A DNA stretch of 5,887 nucleotides from Aequorivita sp. (GTDB lineage Bacteria > Bacteroidota > Bacteroidia > Flavobacteriales > Flavobacteriaceae): NCBI GenBank assembly GCA_002733915.1, contig NVXN01000008.1:97154-103040 (forward strand). The letters run 5' to 3'. The notes under the pieces were generated by a model, which saw only the letters and a program-made list of their open reading frames with translations, did no database searches and was not told the origin of the DNA. A program made the position numbers and the translations under genes. Below are positions 1-5,887 of this stretch, piece after piece (within the stretch, counting starts at the first letter, position 1; the number at the start of each line of letters is the position of its first letter).

Positions 1-1115
1 TTTTTTCCGGCAAGTTCATATCCAAATTTGTGGTACATCACAATCATATCTTTATCGTGTGGCGCCAAAGTCCATTTGTCTTCCAATATTCTTTGAAGTC
101 CCATGGCTGGCGTGGCGTCTTTAATACCTAGCTTTTTTTCCTTGGTGAAAAGATCAAGCTCTTCCAGTTTTTCCCACATTAAATCATCTTGTTCTATTTT
201 AAGTGCATGGCGAAGTTTTAATTCAACCGAATCTGAAGGTGAGTAGGGAAGAAAAAGATTTACGAAATCACGATAGCTCATATTCTCAGAATCTGGAATG
301 GTATAGCTGTCATCAGTCATCCCCAATTGTACAAACATATTCCATGCCCGGCTGAACCCTACACGACGGATGGTTCCGCGGTATAAAGTAAGAATATTTT
401 CCATGCCGTAAACCGATTGGTATTTCAAGGAATTTCGGTTAGCATAAACTTCAAACTTGCCATACTCTTCAATGTTGATGAATTCTGTTCTTCGGAACAA
501 TCTGTGATAGGGAATATATTTATATTTTCCTTCCTGTATAAATTCCGCAGCACCTCCTTGCCCTGCCAAAATTACATTGCGTGGATTCCATGTGAATTTG
601 TAATTCCAAAGGTTGTCGTCGCTTTCTGGAGCAATCAATCCGCCACAAAATGATTCAAAAAGAAGCATTTTTCCGCCCTTAACGCGAATTCTGTCAATCA
701 CTTGCATGGCACTCATATGGTCAATACCAGGATCGAGACCAATTTCATTCATAAAAACCAAACCTTTTGATTCGGCTTTGTGGTTCAGGGCCTGCATTTC
801 ATTGCTTACGTATGAGGCCGTAACCATATGTTTTCCAAATTCAATACAGTCACGCGCCACTTCAATATGGTAGCGTGCGGGCAGCATGGAAATTACCAAA
901 TCGCTGCTCTCAACGGCTTCTTTTCGCTGAACGTCATTAAATACGTCAAGCATAATTCCACGGGCGTTGGGGTGGTTAGAAGTGAATTTTTGTGCAGATT
1001 GAATGGATATATCCCCTATGGTTATAAAGAGTTCTTCTTCATCGCTTTTGTCTAGCAAATAGCGGATTAAACTTGTGGCAGATCTCCCTGCACCTATTAT
1101 TAATATGTTTCTCAT
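1..1115 (-). CDS. Saccharopine dehydrogenase family protein (LYS9-like saccharopine reductase), C-terminus cut by window edge
   Basis: Reading the minus strand from ATG at 1115 gives 371 uninterrupted codons that leave the window at its left edge. The protein opens with a Rossmann nucleotide-binding fold (MRNILIIGAGRSA, glycines 8 and 10). Signatures of the eukaryote-like saccharopine reductase group follow: GLDPGIDHM at 126-134, then SFCGGLIAPESDDN from about residue 155 and W170-NYKFTWNP up to about 178. HDKDMIVMYHKFGYE lies close to the visible end. Family members act in the cytoplasm and interconvert saccharopine with glutamate plus alpha-aminoadipate semialdehyde using NAD(P), a step of lysine metabolism. 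Relatives are, from memory, about 450 residues long, so roughly 80 C-terminal residues are probably missing. I saw no frameshift. The gene is divergent from the DUF423 gene. No lysine-ketoglutarate reductase gene is visible, so the physiological direction is inferred. Family assignment is firm; exact substrate is less certain. Confidence 0.9.
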   Translation of the reverse strand, partial: MRNILIIGAGRSATSLIRYLLDKSDEEELFITIGDISIQSAQKFTSNHPNARGIMLDVFNDVQRKEAVESSDLVISMLPARYHIEVARDCIEFGKHMVTASYVSNEMQALNHKAESKGLVFMNEIGLDPGIDHMSAMQVIDRIRVKGGKMLLFESFCGGLIAPESDDNLWNYKFTWNPRNVILAGQGGAAEFIQEGKYKYIPYHRLFRRTEFINIEEYGKFEVYANRNSLKYQSVYGMENILTLYRGTIRRVGFSRAWNMFVQLGMTDDSYTIPDSENMSYRDFVNLFLPYSPSDSVELKLRHALKIEQDDLMWEKLEELDLFTKEKKLGIKDATPAMGLQRILEDKWTLAPHDKDMIVMYHKFGYELAGK

Positions 1116-1131
1116 TGGGGGAGTTTTTTGT

Positions 1132-1139
1132 TAACTTTG
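1132..1139 (+). promoter_or_regulatory. Candidate Bacteroidota -7 box (TAACTTTG) for the DUF423 gene
   Basis: TAACTTTG fits the TAnnTTTG consensus of the Bacteroidota primary sigma factor exactly. It lies 47 bp before the ATG at 1187, which would give a leader of about 40 nt. No well-placed -33 TTG is visible: the nearest TTG, at 1115-1117, is only 14 bp away, shorter than usual. A second, looser candidate (TA, three bases, TTTG) lies at 1144-1152. The box sits only 17 bp upstream of the minus-strand saccharopine dehydrogenase start, so the two divergent promoters must be closely packed. Confidence 0.45.
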
Positions 1140-1186
1140 AGGATAGATTTTGTAAAGAACGAAATTACTAATTCTACTTTTTAAAA

Positions 1187-1585
1187 ATGACGGTTTTTGA
1201 TAAAAATATAGTGATAACGGCTTCATTTCTTACAGCGGTTACAATTGCAATGGGAGCCTTTGGGGCACACGGTTTAAAGAATATGGTGGATATTGCGGCA
1301 TTGAATACTTTTGAGACTGGCATCCGGTATCAAATGTATCATTGTCTTGCCCTGCTAATATTGGGATTGGCCCCATCCATTCCAGAAAAAATGAAAAAGA
1401 CCGTATTTTGGTTTTTTATTTTTGGAATTCTCTTTTTTTCAGGATCAATCTATTTGCTTGCGTTGAATGAGGTTTTGCCCTTTAATTCTGCAAAAATTGG
1501 ATTTATTACCCCAATCGGCGGATTATTATTTATAATTGGCTGGTTTTGGTTTGCATTTAAAATGCTTACGTTAAAGAAGCAATAA
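1187..1585 (+). CDS. DUF423 family small integral membrane protein
   Basis: A 132-residue hydrophobic protein with four likely membrane helices, at about residues 8-26, 49-63, 72-93 and 104-127. It carries the family hallmarks: GAFGAHGL at 23-30, the F-E-T-G-I-R-Y-Q-M-Y-H block at 42-52, GSIYLLAL at 86-93, and an ITPIGG motif at 107-112 in the last helix. Length and architecture match DUF423 (the family of E. coli YgdD), which to my knowledge has no established biochemical function; it is expected in the cytoplasmic membrane. The ATG at 1187 follows an A-rich stretch with no Shine-Dalgarno sequence, as is normal in Bacteroidota, and puts the first helix at the expected distance from the N-terminus. 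It is divergent from saccharopine dehydrogenase and 70 bp upstream of pckA. Since pckA appears to have its own promoter, co-transcription is possible but not needed. Confidence 0.9.
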   Translation: MTVFDKNIVITASFLTAVTIAMGAFGAHGLKNMVDIAALNTFETGIRYQMYHCLALLILGLAPSIPEKMKKTVFWFFIFGILFFSGSIYLLALNEVLPFNSAKIGFITPIGGLLFIIGWFWFAFKMLTLKKQ

Positions 1586-1623
1586 ATCTGTTTCATATTT
1601 TCTTCAATCTCTTTTAGATTTGC

Positions 1624-1631
1624 TACTTTTG
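1624..1631 (+). promoter_or_regulatory. Candidate -7 box (TACTTTTG) of the pckA promoter
   Basis: TACTTTTG matches TAnnTTTG exactly and lies in the 70-bp gap between the DUF423 stop and the pckA start. Transcription would begin near 1638, giving a leader of about 18 nt before the ATG at 1656. There is no exact TTG at the -33 position; that region (about 1597-1605) is T-rich. A small inverted repeat, AATCT-N5-AGATT at 1606-1620, abuts the box on its upstream side. Confidence 0.55.
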
Positions 1632-1655
1632 TAATCTACAAAATTTAAAAAAGGT

Positions 1656-3257
1656 ATGGTCGATAAAAACCAAGCTACAAAAACGATTTCAGTTGAGAAA
1701 TACGGAATCAAAAACGCAAAAGTTAAATATCAACTTTCTTCTGAAGAACTTCACAACGAAACATTGCAAAAAGGTCAAGGAAAAGAAGCTGCTAGCGGCG
1801 CCTTGGCTATAAACACTGGAGAATTTACAGGAAGATCCCCGAAAGACAGGTTTATCGTAAAAGATGATGTAACACGCGAAAAAGTGTGGTGGGGAAATAT
1901 AAATATTCCATTTCCTCCAGATATGTTTGACAGGCTTTATGATAAAGTTGTAAATTATCTTTCTGACAAGGAAATTTACGTGCGCGACAGTTATGCCTGC
2001 GCCGATGAAAAATACAAATTGAACATCCGCGTAATTAACGAAACGCCCTGGTCCAATATGTTTGCCCACAATATGTTTCTGCGCCCTACGGAAGAGGAAT
2101 TGGCATCCTTTGATCCAGAGTGGATTATTGTGAATGCACCAGGTTTTAAAGCTGACCCAGAAGTTGACGGAACGAGGCAACATAATTTTGCGATTCTGAA
2201 CTTCACCAGAAAAATTGCTTTAATTGGCGGAACTGGTTATACTGGCGAAATTAAAAAAGGTATTTTCTCTGCCCTTAACTTCATTCTTCCGGTAGATAAA
2301 AATACAATGCCAATGCACTGCTCTGCCAACGTTGGCGAAGATGGCGAGACTGCAATTTTCTTTGGTCTTTCCGGAACCGGTAAAACAACCCTTTCTGCAG
2401 ATCCAGATCGCAAATTGATTGGTGATGACGAGCATGGATGGACTGAGGATAACAAAATCTTCAATTTTGAAGGTGGTTGCTACGCAAAGGTCATAAATCT
2501 ATCCGAAGAAAACGAGCCAGATATTTATCACGCCATTAAGCCTGGGGCAATCTTAGAAAATGTGGTAATTGACGAAAATGGCGAAGTGGATTTTTCCGAT
2601 ACTTCTATCACACAAAATACACGGGTAAGTTATCCTATTTATCACATTAACAATATTGAAGTGCCATCCATTGGTCACAACCCAAGAAATATTTTCTTTT
2701 TAACGGCAGATGCATTTGGTGTTTTGCCTCCTATTTCAAAATTGACTCCAGGACAGGCCGCTTACCATTTCATTAGTGGCTATACGGCAAAAGTCGCGGG
2801 AACTGAGGAAGGTGTTAACGAGCCAACGCCAAATTTTTCTGCGTGTTTTGGTGCGCCATTTATGCCTCTTCACCCCACAGAATATGCCGAAATGTTGAGC
2901 AAGAAAATGAAAGATTCTGGAGTGAACGTTTGGCTGGTCAATACTGGTTGGACCGGCGGTCCTTATGGAGTAGGTAGCAGAATGAAATTGAAATACACAA
3001 GAGCCATGATTGCTGCTGCTTTGGAAGGAAAACTAAAGGATGTTGAATTTGAAAAGCATCCAATTTTCAATCTGATGATGCCGAAATCGTGCCCGAATGT
3101 TCCTTCAGAAATTTTAAATCCAAAGGAAACGTGGAAAAACAAAAAGGCTTATGACATTCAAGCAAAGGAATTGGCGAATTCATTTAAAGAAAATTTCACC
3201 AAGTTTGAAGCTTATGCTAATGAAGAAATTCTTTCCGGCGCCCCTGCTTCGGCATAG
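1656..3257 (+). CDS. pckA: Phosphoenolpyruvate carboxykinase (ATP)
   Basis: A 533-residue cytoplasmic enzyme converting oxaloacetate plus ATP to phosphoenolpyruvate, CO2 and ADP, the entry step of gluconeogenesis. The ATP-dependent family signature is complete. GEFTGRSPKDRF is at 55-66, with R60 as the likely substrate-binding arginine. Y195, K200-K201 and H221 sit where the substrate- and Mn-binding residues of the E. coli enzyme (Y207, K213, H232) are expected. The P-loop GLSGTGKTTLSADP starts at G237, with K243-T244 contacting phosphate and metal. The kinase-2 motif LIGDDEHGW has D257 and D258. R323 lies in the NTRVSYP motif, and FLTADAFGVLPP and NTGWTGGPYGVGSR follow. Length is typical and nothing is missing. 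The start gives a normal N-terminus and follows an A-rich leader. The gene has its own -7 box and ends before a strong hairpin, so it is probably monocistronic. Confidence 0.98.
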   Translation: MVDKNQATKTISVEKYGIKNAKVKYQLSSEELHNETLQKGQGKEAASGALAINTGEFTGRSPKDRFIVKDDVTREKVWWGNINIPFPPDMFDRLYDKVVNYLSDKEIYVRDSYACADEKYKLNIRVINETPWSNMFAHNMFLRPTEEELASFDPEWIIVNAPGFKADPEVDGTRQHNFAILNFTRKIALIGGTGYTGEIKKGIFSALNFILPVDKNTMPMHCSANVGEDGETAIFFGLSGTGKTTLSADPDRKLIGDDEHGWTEDNKIFNFEGGCYAKVINLSEENEPDIYHAIKPGAILENVVIDENGEVDFSDTSITQNTRVSYPIYHINNIEVPSIGHNPRNIFFLTADAFGVLPPISKLTPGQAAYHFISGYTAKVAGTEEGVNEPTPNFSACFGAPFMPLHPTEYAEMLSKKMKDSGVNVWLVNTGWTGGPYGVGSRMKLKYTRAMIAAALEGKLKDVEFEKHPIFNLMMPKSCPNVPSEILNPKETWKNKKAYDIQAKELANSFKENFTKFEAYANEEILSGAPASA

Positions 3258-3275
3258 AATCTAAAAATATATCAC

Positions 3276-3309
3276 AAAAAAGGCTTGCCACTGCGGCAAG
3301 CCTTTTTTT
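3276..3309. terminator. Bidirectional intrinsic terminator between pckA and hemD
   Basis: A perfect 8-bp stem, GGCTTGCC (3282-3289) with GGCAAGCC (3295-3302), encloses a 5-nt ACTGC loop. Six A residues precede it (3276-3281) and seven T residues follow it (3303-3309), so the stem can be extended by A-T pairs and each strand ends in a U-tract. It lies 18 bp after the pckA stop and 18 bp after the stop of the convergent hemD-like gene, as expected for one terminator serving both directions. Confidence 0.93.
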
Positions 3310-3327
3310 ATTGCAATTATATCTAGC

Positions 3328-4077
3328 TTATTTTTTGTTGTTTACTTCTTTAATATACTTTTCCAAAGCCATCGTCATTGAAGGGGTTTCGGGGGTTGGG
3401 GCCTGAATGTCCACGCGTAAGCCTACCTCGGTGGCGGCTTTTACGGTGGTATTTCCGAATACCGCAATACGCGTTTCGTTTTGTTTGAAATCTGGAAAAT
3501 TTTCCAACAGCGACTGTATTCCACTGGGGCTGAAAAATACCAAAATATCATAATATACATCGCGCAAATCTGAAAGATCACTAATTACGGTTTTGTAAAA
3601 AGTAGCTTCTTTCCAATCTACTTTCAACTCATTTAAAACCTGTGGGACTTCGGGCTTCAACTTATCTGAAGTGGGAAGCAGGAATTTTTCGTTTTTATAT
3701 TTCTTGATGAGCGGGGCAAGTTCAGAAAAAGTTCTTTTCCCCACATAAATTTTTCGCTTTCTGTAGACAACATATTTTTGAAGGTAGTAGGCTACAGCCT
3801 CACTTAAACAAAAATATTTCATGGTATCCGGCACCTTAAAACGTAGTTCCTCGGCAATTCTGAAGTAATGGTCTACCGAATTTCTGCTGGTAAGAATAAT
3901 TGCTGTATAATTAGTAAGGTCAACTTTTTGGGCCCGTACATCTTTGCCTGATACACCTTCAACGTGTATGAAAGGCCGAAAATCTATTTTTACCTTTTGT
4001 TTTTCTATTAAATCAAAATAGGGAGAATTCTCAATTTTAGGCTCGGGCTGGGAAACCAAAATAGTTTTCACTTTCAT
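3328..4077 (-). CDS. hemD: Uroporphyrinogen-III synthase family protein (HemD-like)
   Basis: A 249-residue soluble protein with the two-domain, low-conservation pattern of uroporphyrinogen-III synthase, the cytoplasmic enzyme that closes hydroxymethylbilane into uroporphyrinogen III for heme and other tetrapyrroles. Visible family features are ILTSRNSVDHYF at 61-72 in the first domain, FFSPSGIQSLLENF at 181-194, and IAVFGNTTVKAATEVGL at 204-220, followed by the A-P-x-P-x-x-P segment (226-232) and a C-terminal helix. The ATG at 4077 gives a normal N-terminal beta strand (KTILVSQPEP). It lies 31 bp downstream of the DUF4271 gene on the same strand, so the two are probably one operon, and it converges on pckA across a shared terminator. 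HemD proteins diverge strongly, and a second, more canonical hemD beside other heme genes may exist elsewhere. The fold is well supported; catalytic activity is inferred. Confidence 0.82.
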   Translation of the reverse strand: MKVKTILVSQPEPKIENSPYFDLIEKQKVKIDFRPFIHVEGVSGKDVRAQKVDLTNYTAIILTSRNSVDHYFRIAEELRFKVPDTMKYFCLSEAVAYYLQKYVVYRKRKIYVGKRTFSELAPLIKKYKNEKFLLPTSDKLKPEVPQVLNELKVDWKEATFYKTVISDLSDLRDVYYDILVFFSPSGIQSLLENFPDFKQNETRIAVFGNTTVKAATEVGLRVDIQAPTPETPSMTMALEKYIKEVNNKK

Positions 4078-4108
4078 AGATAGTCCTGATTTTTTTAAAT
4101 ATTACGCC

Positions 4109-4768
4109 TTAAACAAAGGTTTTGTAAAGGATAATATATGGTGAAATTTCAAGTGCGCAAAGATACAAAATAAAATAGAAGAAATTGCTTAATATCAATT
4201 TTCCATTTTTCTTGTAGCTGTAAAGCAGCGCAATAGCATTAAGCATTAATAAACTTCCCCCAAAAATAAACAATGCTGAAGTTGTGGGAGGGTATACATA
4301 AAGAAAGAATAGGTTGCCGGCAAAAAACAAAATGCCCAAAAAGTTTCGATAGCTTAACTTTTGATAGAGATAATTATTGATTACGGCATCTATGGAAAAA
4401 ACATTTGCGACAATTTTTTCCATGGAAAACTTTACTAAAATGAAAACACTGTACGCTGTACAAATTTGAAGGAAAAGCCATTTATTTTGCTGAATCTCAG
4501 TAGGGTTTAAAACCTCGAAAAGCAGATAAACAAAGATAGAAACACAAACTATTTGTACCACAAATAACATCATGTTGAAGGGATGGTTCAACTCGTCATT
4601 TTTACCGTGCACAAAAAAATACTGGTTGGTCAAAGGTAGCAGTGAAAATTCATGGAATCTTTTTGGATAGAAATACTTTGCCAATGATAAAAGGACAAAA
4701 CATAACAGCAGCATATAGGTCGCCCAATCGGTTGAGTCTATAAGTCTTTCGCTAAAATCCACCTTCAA
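4109..4768 (-). CDS. DUF4271 family integral membrane protein, non-ATG start
   Basis: A 219-residue polytopic membrane protein with about six hydrophobic helices, near residues 17-33, 66-87, 97-114, 143-161, 167-186 and 197-217. The ending CALEISPYIILYK and the position beside a HemD-like gene fit DUF4271, a Bacteroidota family with no function known to me. Likely location is the inner membrane. The longest reading starts with TTG at 4768. The frame is open upstream to a TAA but has no ATG there; the other options are GTG at 4762 or the internal ATG at residue 19 (4714), which would cut into the first helix. I prefer TTG or GTG. The hemD-like gene follows after 31 bp, suggesting co-expression. 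A near-consensus -7 box (TACCTTTA) lies just upstream at 4777-4784. Confidence 0.75.
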   Translation of the reverse strand: MKVDFSERLIDSTDWATYMLLLCFVLLSLAKYFYPKRFHEFSLLPLTNQYFFVHGKNDELNHPFNMMLFVVQIVCVSIFVYLLFEVLNPTEIQQNKWLFLQICTAYSVFILVKFSMEKIVANVFSIDAVINNYLYQKLSYRNFLGILFFAGNLFFLYVYPPTTSALFIFGGSLLMLNAIALLYSYKKNGKLILSNFFYFILYLCALEISPYIILYKTFV

Positions 4769-4776
4769 TTTTTTGG

Positions 4777-4784
4777 TAAAGGTA
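4777..4784 (-). promoter_or_regulatory. Weak candidate -7 box (TACCTTTA) for DUF4271-hemD
   Basis: On the minus strand TACCTTTA differs from TAnnTTTG at the last base only. It lies 8 bp upstream of the TTG start codon, so transcription from it would give a very short leader or start near the codon itself. If real, it would favour the GTG at 4762 or a nearly leaderless message. No -33 TTG is seen at the right distance. Confidence 0.25.
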
Positions 4785-4853
4785 GTGTAAAATATTTTCC
4801 CTTTTTTAGTGGCTAATTAGAATTTACTTCACATTTATTTATTCAAAAAAAGG

Positions 4854-4861
4854 TACATTTG
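4854..4861 (+). promoter_or_regulatory. Candidate -7 box (TACATTTG) for the GT2-pyrC pair
   Basis: TACATTTG is an exact TAnnTTTG match, 15 bp upstream of the glycosyltransferase ATG at 4877. The predicted transcript would have a leader of only about 10 nt. No clear -33 TTG is present upstream. Since pyrC overlaps the glycosyltransferase gene, this promoter probably drives both. Confidence 0.5.
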
Positions 4862-4876
4862 CGCTAAAATAGCAGT

Positions 4877-5626
4877 ATGTCCAAGGCGGTAGTGGTGGTG
4901 CCAACCTACAATGAAATTGAAAATATAGAACGACTGCTGCGTACTGTTTTTTCATTACAGCGTGAGTTTCACGTTTTGGTTGTTGATGACAATTCACCCG
5001 ACGGCACAGCAACAGTTGTTGAAGCAAACTTCAAAACCTATCCCGAAAGACTTTTTTTGCTTAAAAGAGCTGAAAAAAACGGTCTGGGAACGGCCTACAT
5101 AGCAGGTTTTAAGTGGGCATTGCAACATGGCTATAATTATATTTTTGAAATGGACGCCGATTTTTCACATAACCCTAACGATCTTATTAGGCTTTTCAAC
5201 GCCTGCCACAAAGGAGGTAGTGATGTGGCAATAGGTTCACGTTATGTGAAGGGCGTTAATGTGGTAAATTGGCCCATGAGCAGAGTTTTAATGTCGTGGT
5301 TGGCCTCAAAATATGTGCAGTTTGTGATGGGGATTGATATTTATGACACCACGGCCGGATTTATTTGTTACCGACGTGGTGTGTTGGAAAAAATAAACCT
5401 AGACAACATTCGTTTTGTGGGTTATGCTTTTCAGATTGAAATGAAATTTAAGGCGTATCTCAGCAAATTTAAAATTAAGGAAGTGCCCGTAATATTTACA
5501 GATCGTACAAAAGGCGAGTCAAAAATGAGTTCGGGAATTATCTCTGAAGCTATTTTTGGAGTGCTCGCAATGAAATTTAAAAGTGTATTTAACAGAAAGA
5601 AATTTAATGAAAGCAGTTTTAATTAA
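4877..5626 (+). CDS. Polyprenol-phosphate mannose synthase-like glycosyltransferase (GT2, DPM1 type)
   Basis: A 249-residue GT2 enzyme of the dolichol/polyprenol-phosphate mannosyltransferase type, which moves a sugar, usually mannose from GDP-mannose, to a polyprenyl phosphate at the cytoplasmic face of the membrane. Motifs in order are [12 protein letters not shown] (6-17) and [10 protein letters not shown] (35-44) for nucleotide binding, the metal-binding D93-A-D95 in [17 protein letters not shown] (120-126), TTAGF (158-162), GYAFQIEM (182-189) and [11 protein letters not shown] (207-217), the R-x-x-G-x-S-K-M block typical of this group. It has no C-terminal membrane helices, so it is the short DPM1-like form rather than an ArnC- or GtrB-like form. 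The last 20 bp overlap pyrC. In Bacteroidota such a donor could feed protein O-mannosylation or glycolipid synthesis, but the sugar is inferred only. Confidence 0.9.
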   Translation: MSKAVVVVPTYNEIENIERLLRTVFSLQREFHVLVVDDNSPDGTATVVEANFKTYPERLFLLKRAEKNGLGTAYIAGFKWALQHGYNYIFEMDADFSHNPNDLIRLFNACHKGGSDVAIGSRYVKGVNVVNWPMSRVLMSWLASKYVQFVMGIDIYDTTAGFICYRRGVLEKINLDNIRFVGYAFQIEMKFKAYLSKFKIKEVPVIFTDRTKGESKMSSGIISEAIFGVLAMKFKSVFNRKKFNESSFN

Positions 5627-5887
5627 AAACGCAAATATTGTAAACGAAGGAAAAATCGTAAAAGGCGACGTGCTTGTTCAGGATGGGCGTATTGCGGAAA
5701 TTTCCGAAACCATTAGTGCAAAATCTTCCGATACAAAAGTTATTGATGCAGACGGAAGCTACTTGCTTCCTGGCATGATAGACGACCAAGTACACTTTCG
5801 TGAGCCGGGATTAACGCACAAAGCAACCATTGAAACCGAATCAAAGGCTGCTGTTGCAGGCGGAATTACCTCTTTTATTGAAATGCC
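5607..5887 (+). CDS. pyrC: Dihydroorotase, class I, C-terminus cut by window edge
   Basis: Ninety-three codons are visible before the right edge. The N-terminus ([16 protein letters not shown]) is the small beta domain of the amidohydrolase superfamily, and the barrel begins with [15 protein letters not shown] from residue 55, followed by [17 protein letters not shown] and TSFIEMP, a dihydroorotase signature. The enzyme interconverts carbamoyl-aspartate and dihydroorotate in de novo pyrimidine synthesis in the cytoplasm. H63 and R65 are the expected metal ligand and substrate-binding residue; the first histidine of the usual D-x-H-x-H is Gln here (Q61). The ATG at 5607 lies 20 bp inside the glycosyltransferase gene in another frame. 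It gives a homologous N-terminus and no better start follows, so the overlap looks real and suggests translational coupling. Full-length relatives have roughly 420-450 residues. A catalytically inactive homologue is not excluded because the later ligands are outside the window. Confidence 0.92.
   Translation, partial: MKAVLIKNANIVNEGKIVKGDVLVQDGRIAEISETISAKSSDTKVIDADGSYLLPGMIDDQVHFREPGLTHKATIETESKAAVAGGITSFIEM

Noticed and set aside
417..1055. Three overlapping plus-strand open frames of 75-86 codons
   Set aside because: They lie antisense to the saccharopine dehydrogenase gene, whose minus-strand translation is uninterrupted and carries clear family motifs. The plus-strand peptides have no recognisable features.
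1178..1187. TTTTTAAAAA palindrome before the DUF423 start
   Set aside because: It has no loop and consists of simple A and T runs, typical of leaders in this kind of genome; no terminator or operator can be argued.
1689..2464. Four minus-strand open frames of 71-164 codons, including one of 164 codons
   Set aside because: They are antisense to pckA, which is complete and canonical. Their peptides resemble nothing known to me and overlap each other.
4813..4820. Perfect palindrome CTAATTAG in the DUF4271-glycosyltransferase gap
   Set aside because: An 8-bp AT-rich palindrome is expected by chance in such DNA, and it is not repeated near the other promoters in the window.
4839..5027. Minus-strand open frame of 62 codons
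   Set aside because: It is antisense to the start of the glycosyltransferase gene and covers its promoter region; its composition looks random.
1..5887. Possible novel defence, mobile or secretion system
   Set aside because: Every substantial open frame belongs to a recognisable housekeeping or conserved family. There are no transposase, integrase, phage or toxin motifs, no direct-repeat arrays, no tRNA-like structures and no abrupt change in base composition.

Overview
The window looks like ordinary chromosomal housekeeping DNA from a member of the Bacteroidota, most likely a marine or aquatic flavobacterium (Flavobacteriaceae). The evidence is AT-rich DNA with very AT-rich intergenic gaps, start codons without clear Shine-Dalgarno sequences, Bacteroidota-type TAnnTTTG promoter boxes, a DUF4271 protein (a family I know from Bacteroidota) and a dihydroorotase with the [10 protein letters not shown] signature I associate with this phylum. 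The exact genus cannot be set from the sequence alone.

Layout, left to right. Positions 1-1115 (minus strand) hold a saccharopine dehydrogenase/reductase cut off by the left edge; its start is inside the window and its C-terminus is not. A 71-bp divergent gap (1116-1186) separates it from a small DUF423 membrane protein (1187-1585, plus). A 70-bp gap with a clear -7 box leads into ATP-dependent phosphoenolpyruvate carboxykinase pckA (1656-3257, plus). A strong hairpin with A and T flanks (3276-3309) lies between pckA and a convergent minus-strand pair: a DUF4271 membrane protein (4109-4768) followed 31 bp later by a HemD-like uroporphyrinogen-III synthase (3328-4077). A 108-bp divergent gap (4769-4876) leads to a polyprenol-phosphate mannose synthase-like GT2 glycosyltransferase (4877-5626, plus). 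Its last 20 bp overlap the start of a class I dihydroorotase (pyrC), which runs off the right edge.

The genes cover different jobs: amino-acid metabolism (saccharopine), gluconeogenesis (pckA), tetrapyrrole synthesis (HemD), lipid-linked sugar donor synthesis (GT2) and pyrimidine synthesis (pyrC). They do not form one pathway. Two pairs look co-transcribed: DUF4271-hemD, and GT2-pyrC.

I found no mobile element, CRISPR array, tRNA, rRNA or defence system, and no convincing novel multi-gene system. The least understood parts are the DUF4271-HemD pair, the DUF423 protein, and the Gln that replaces a usual metal-ligand His in the dihydroorotase.
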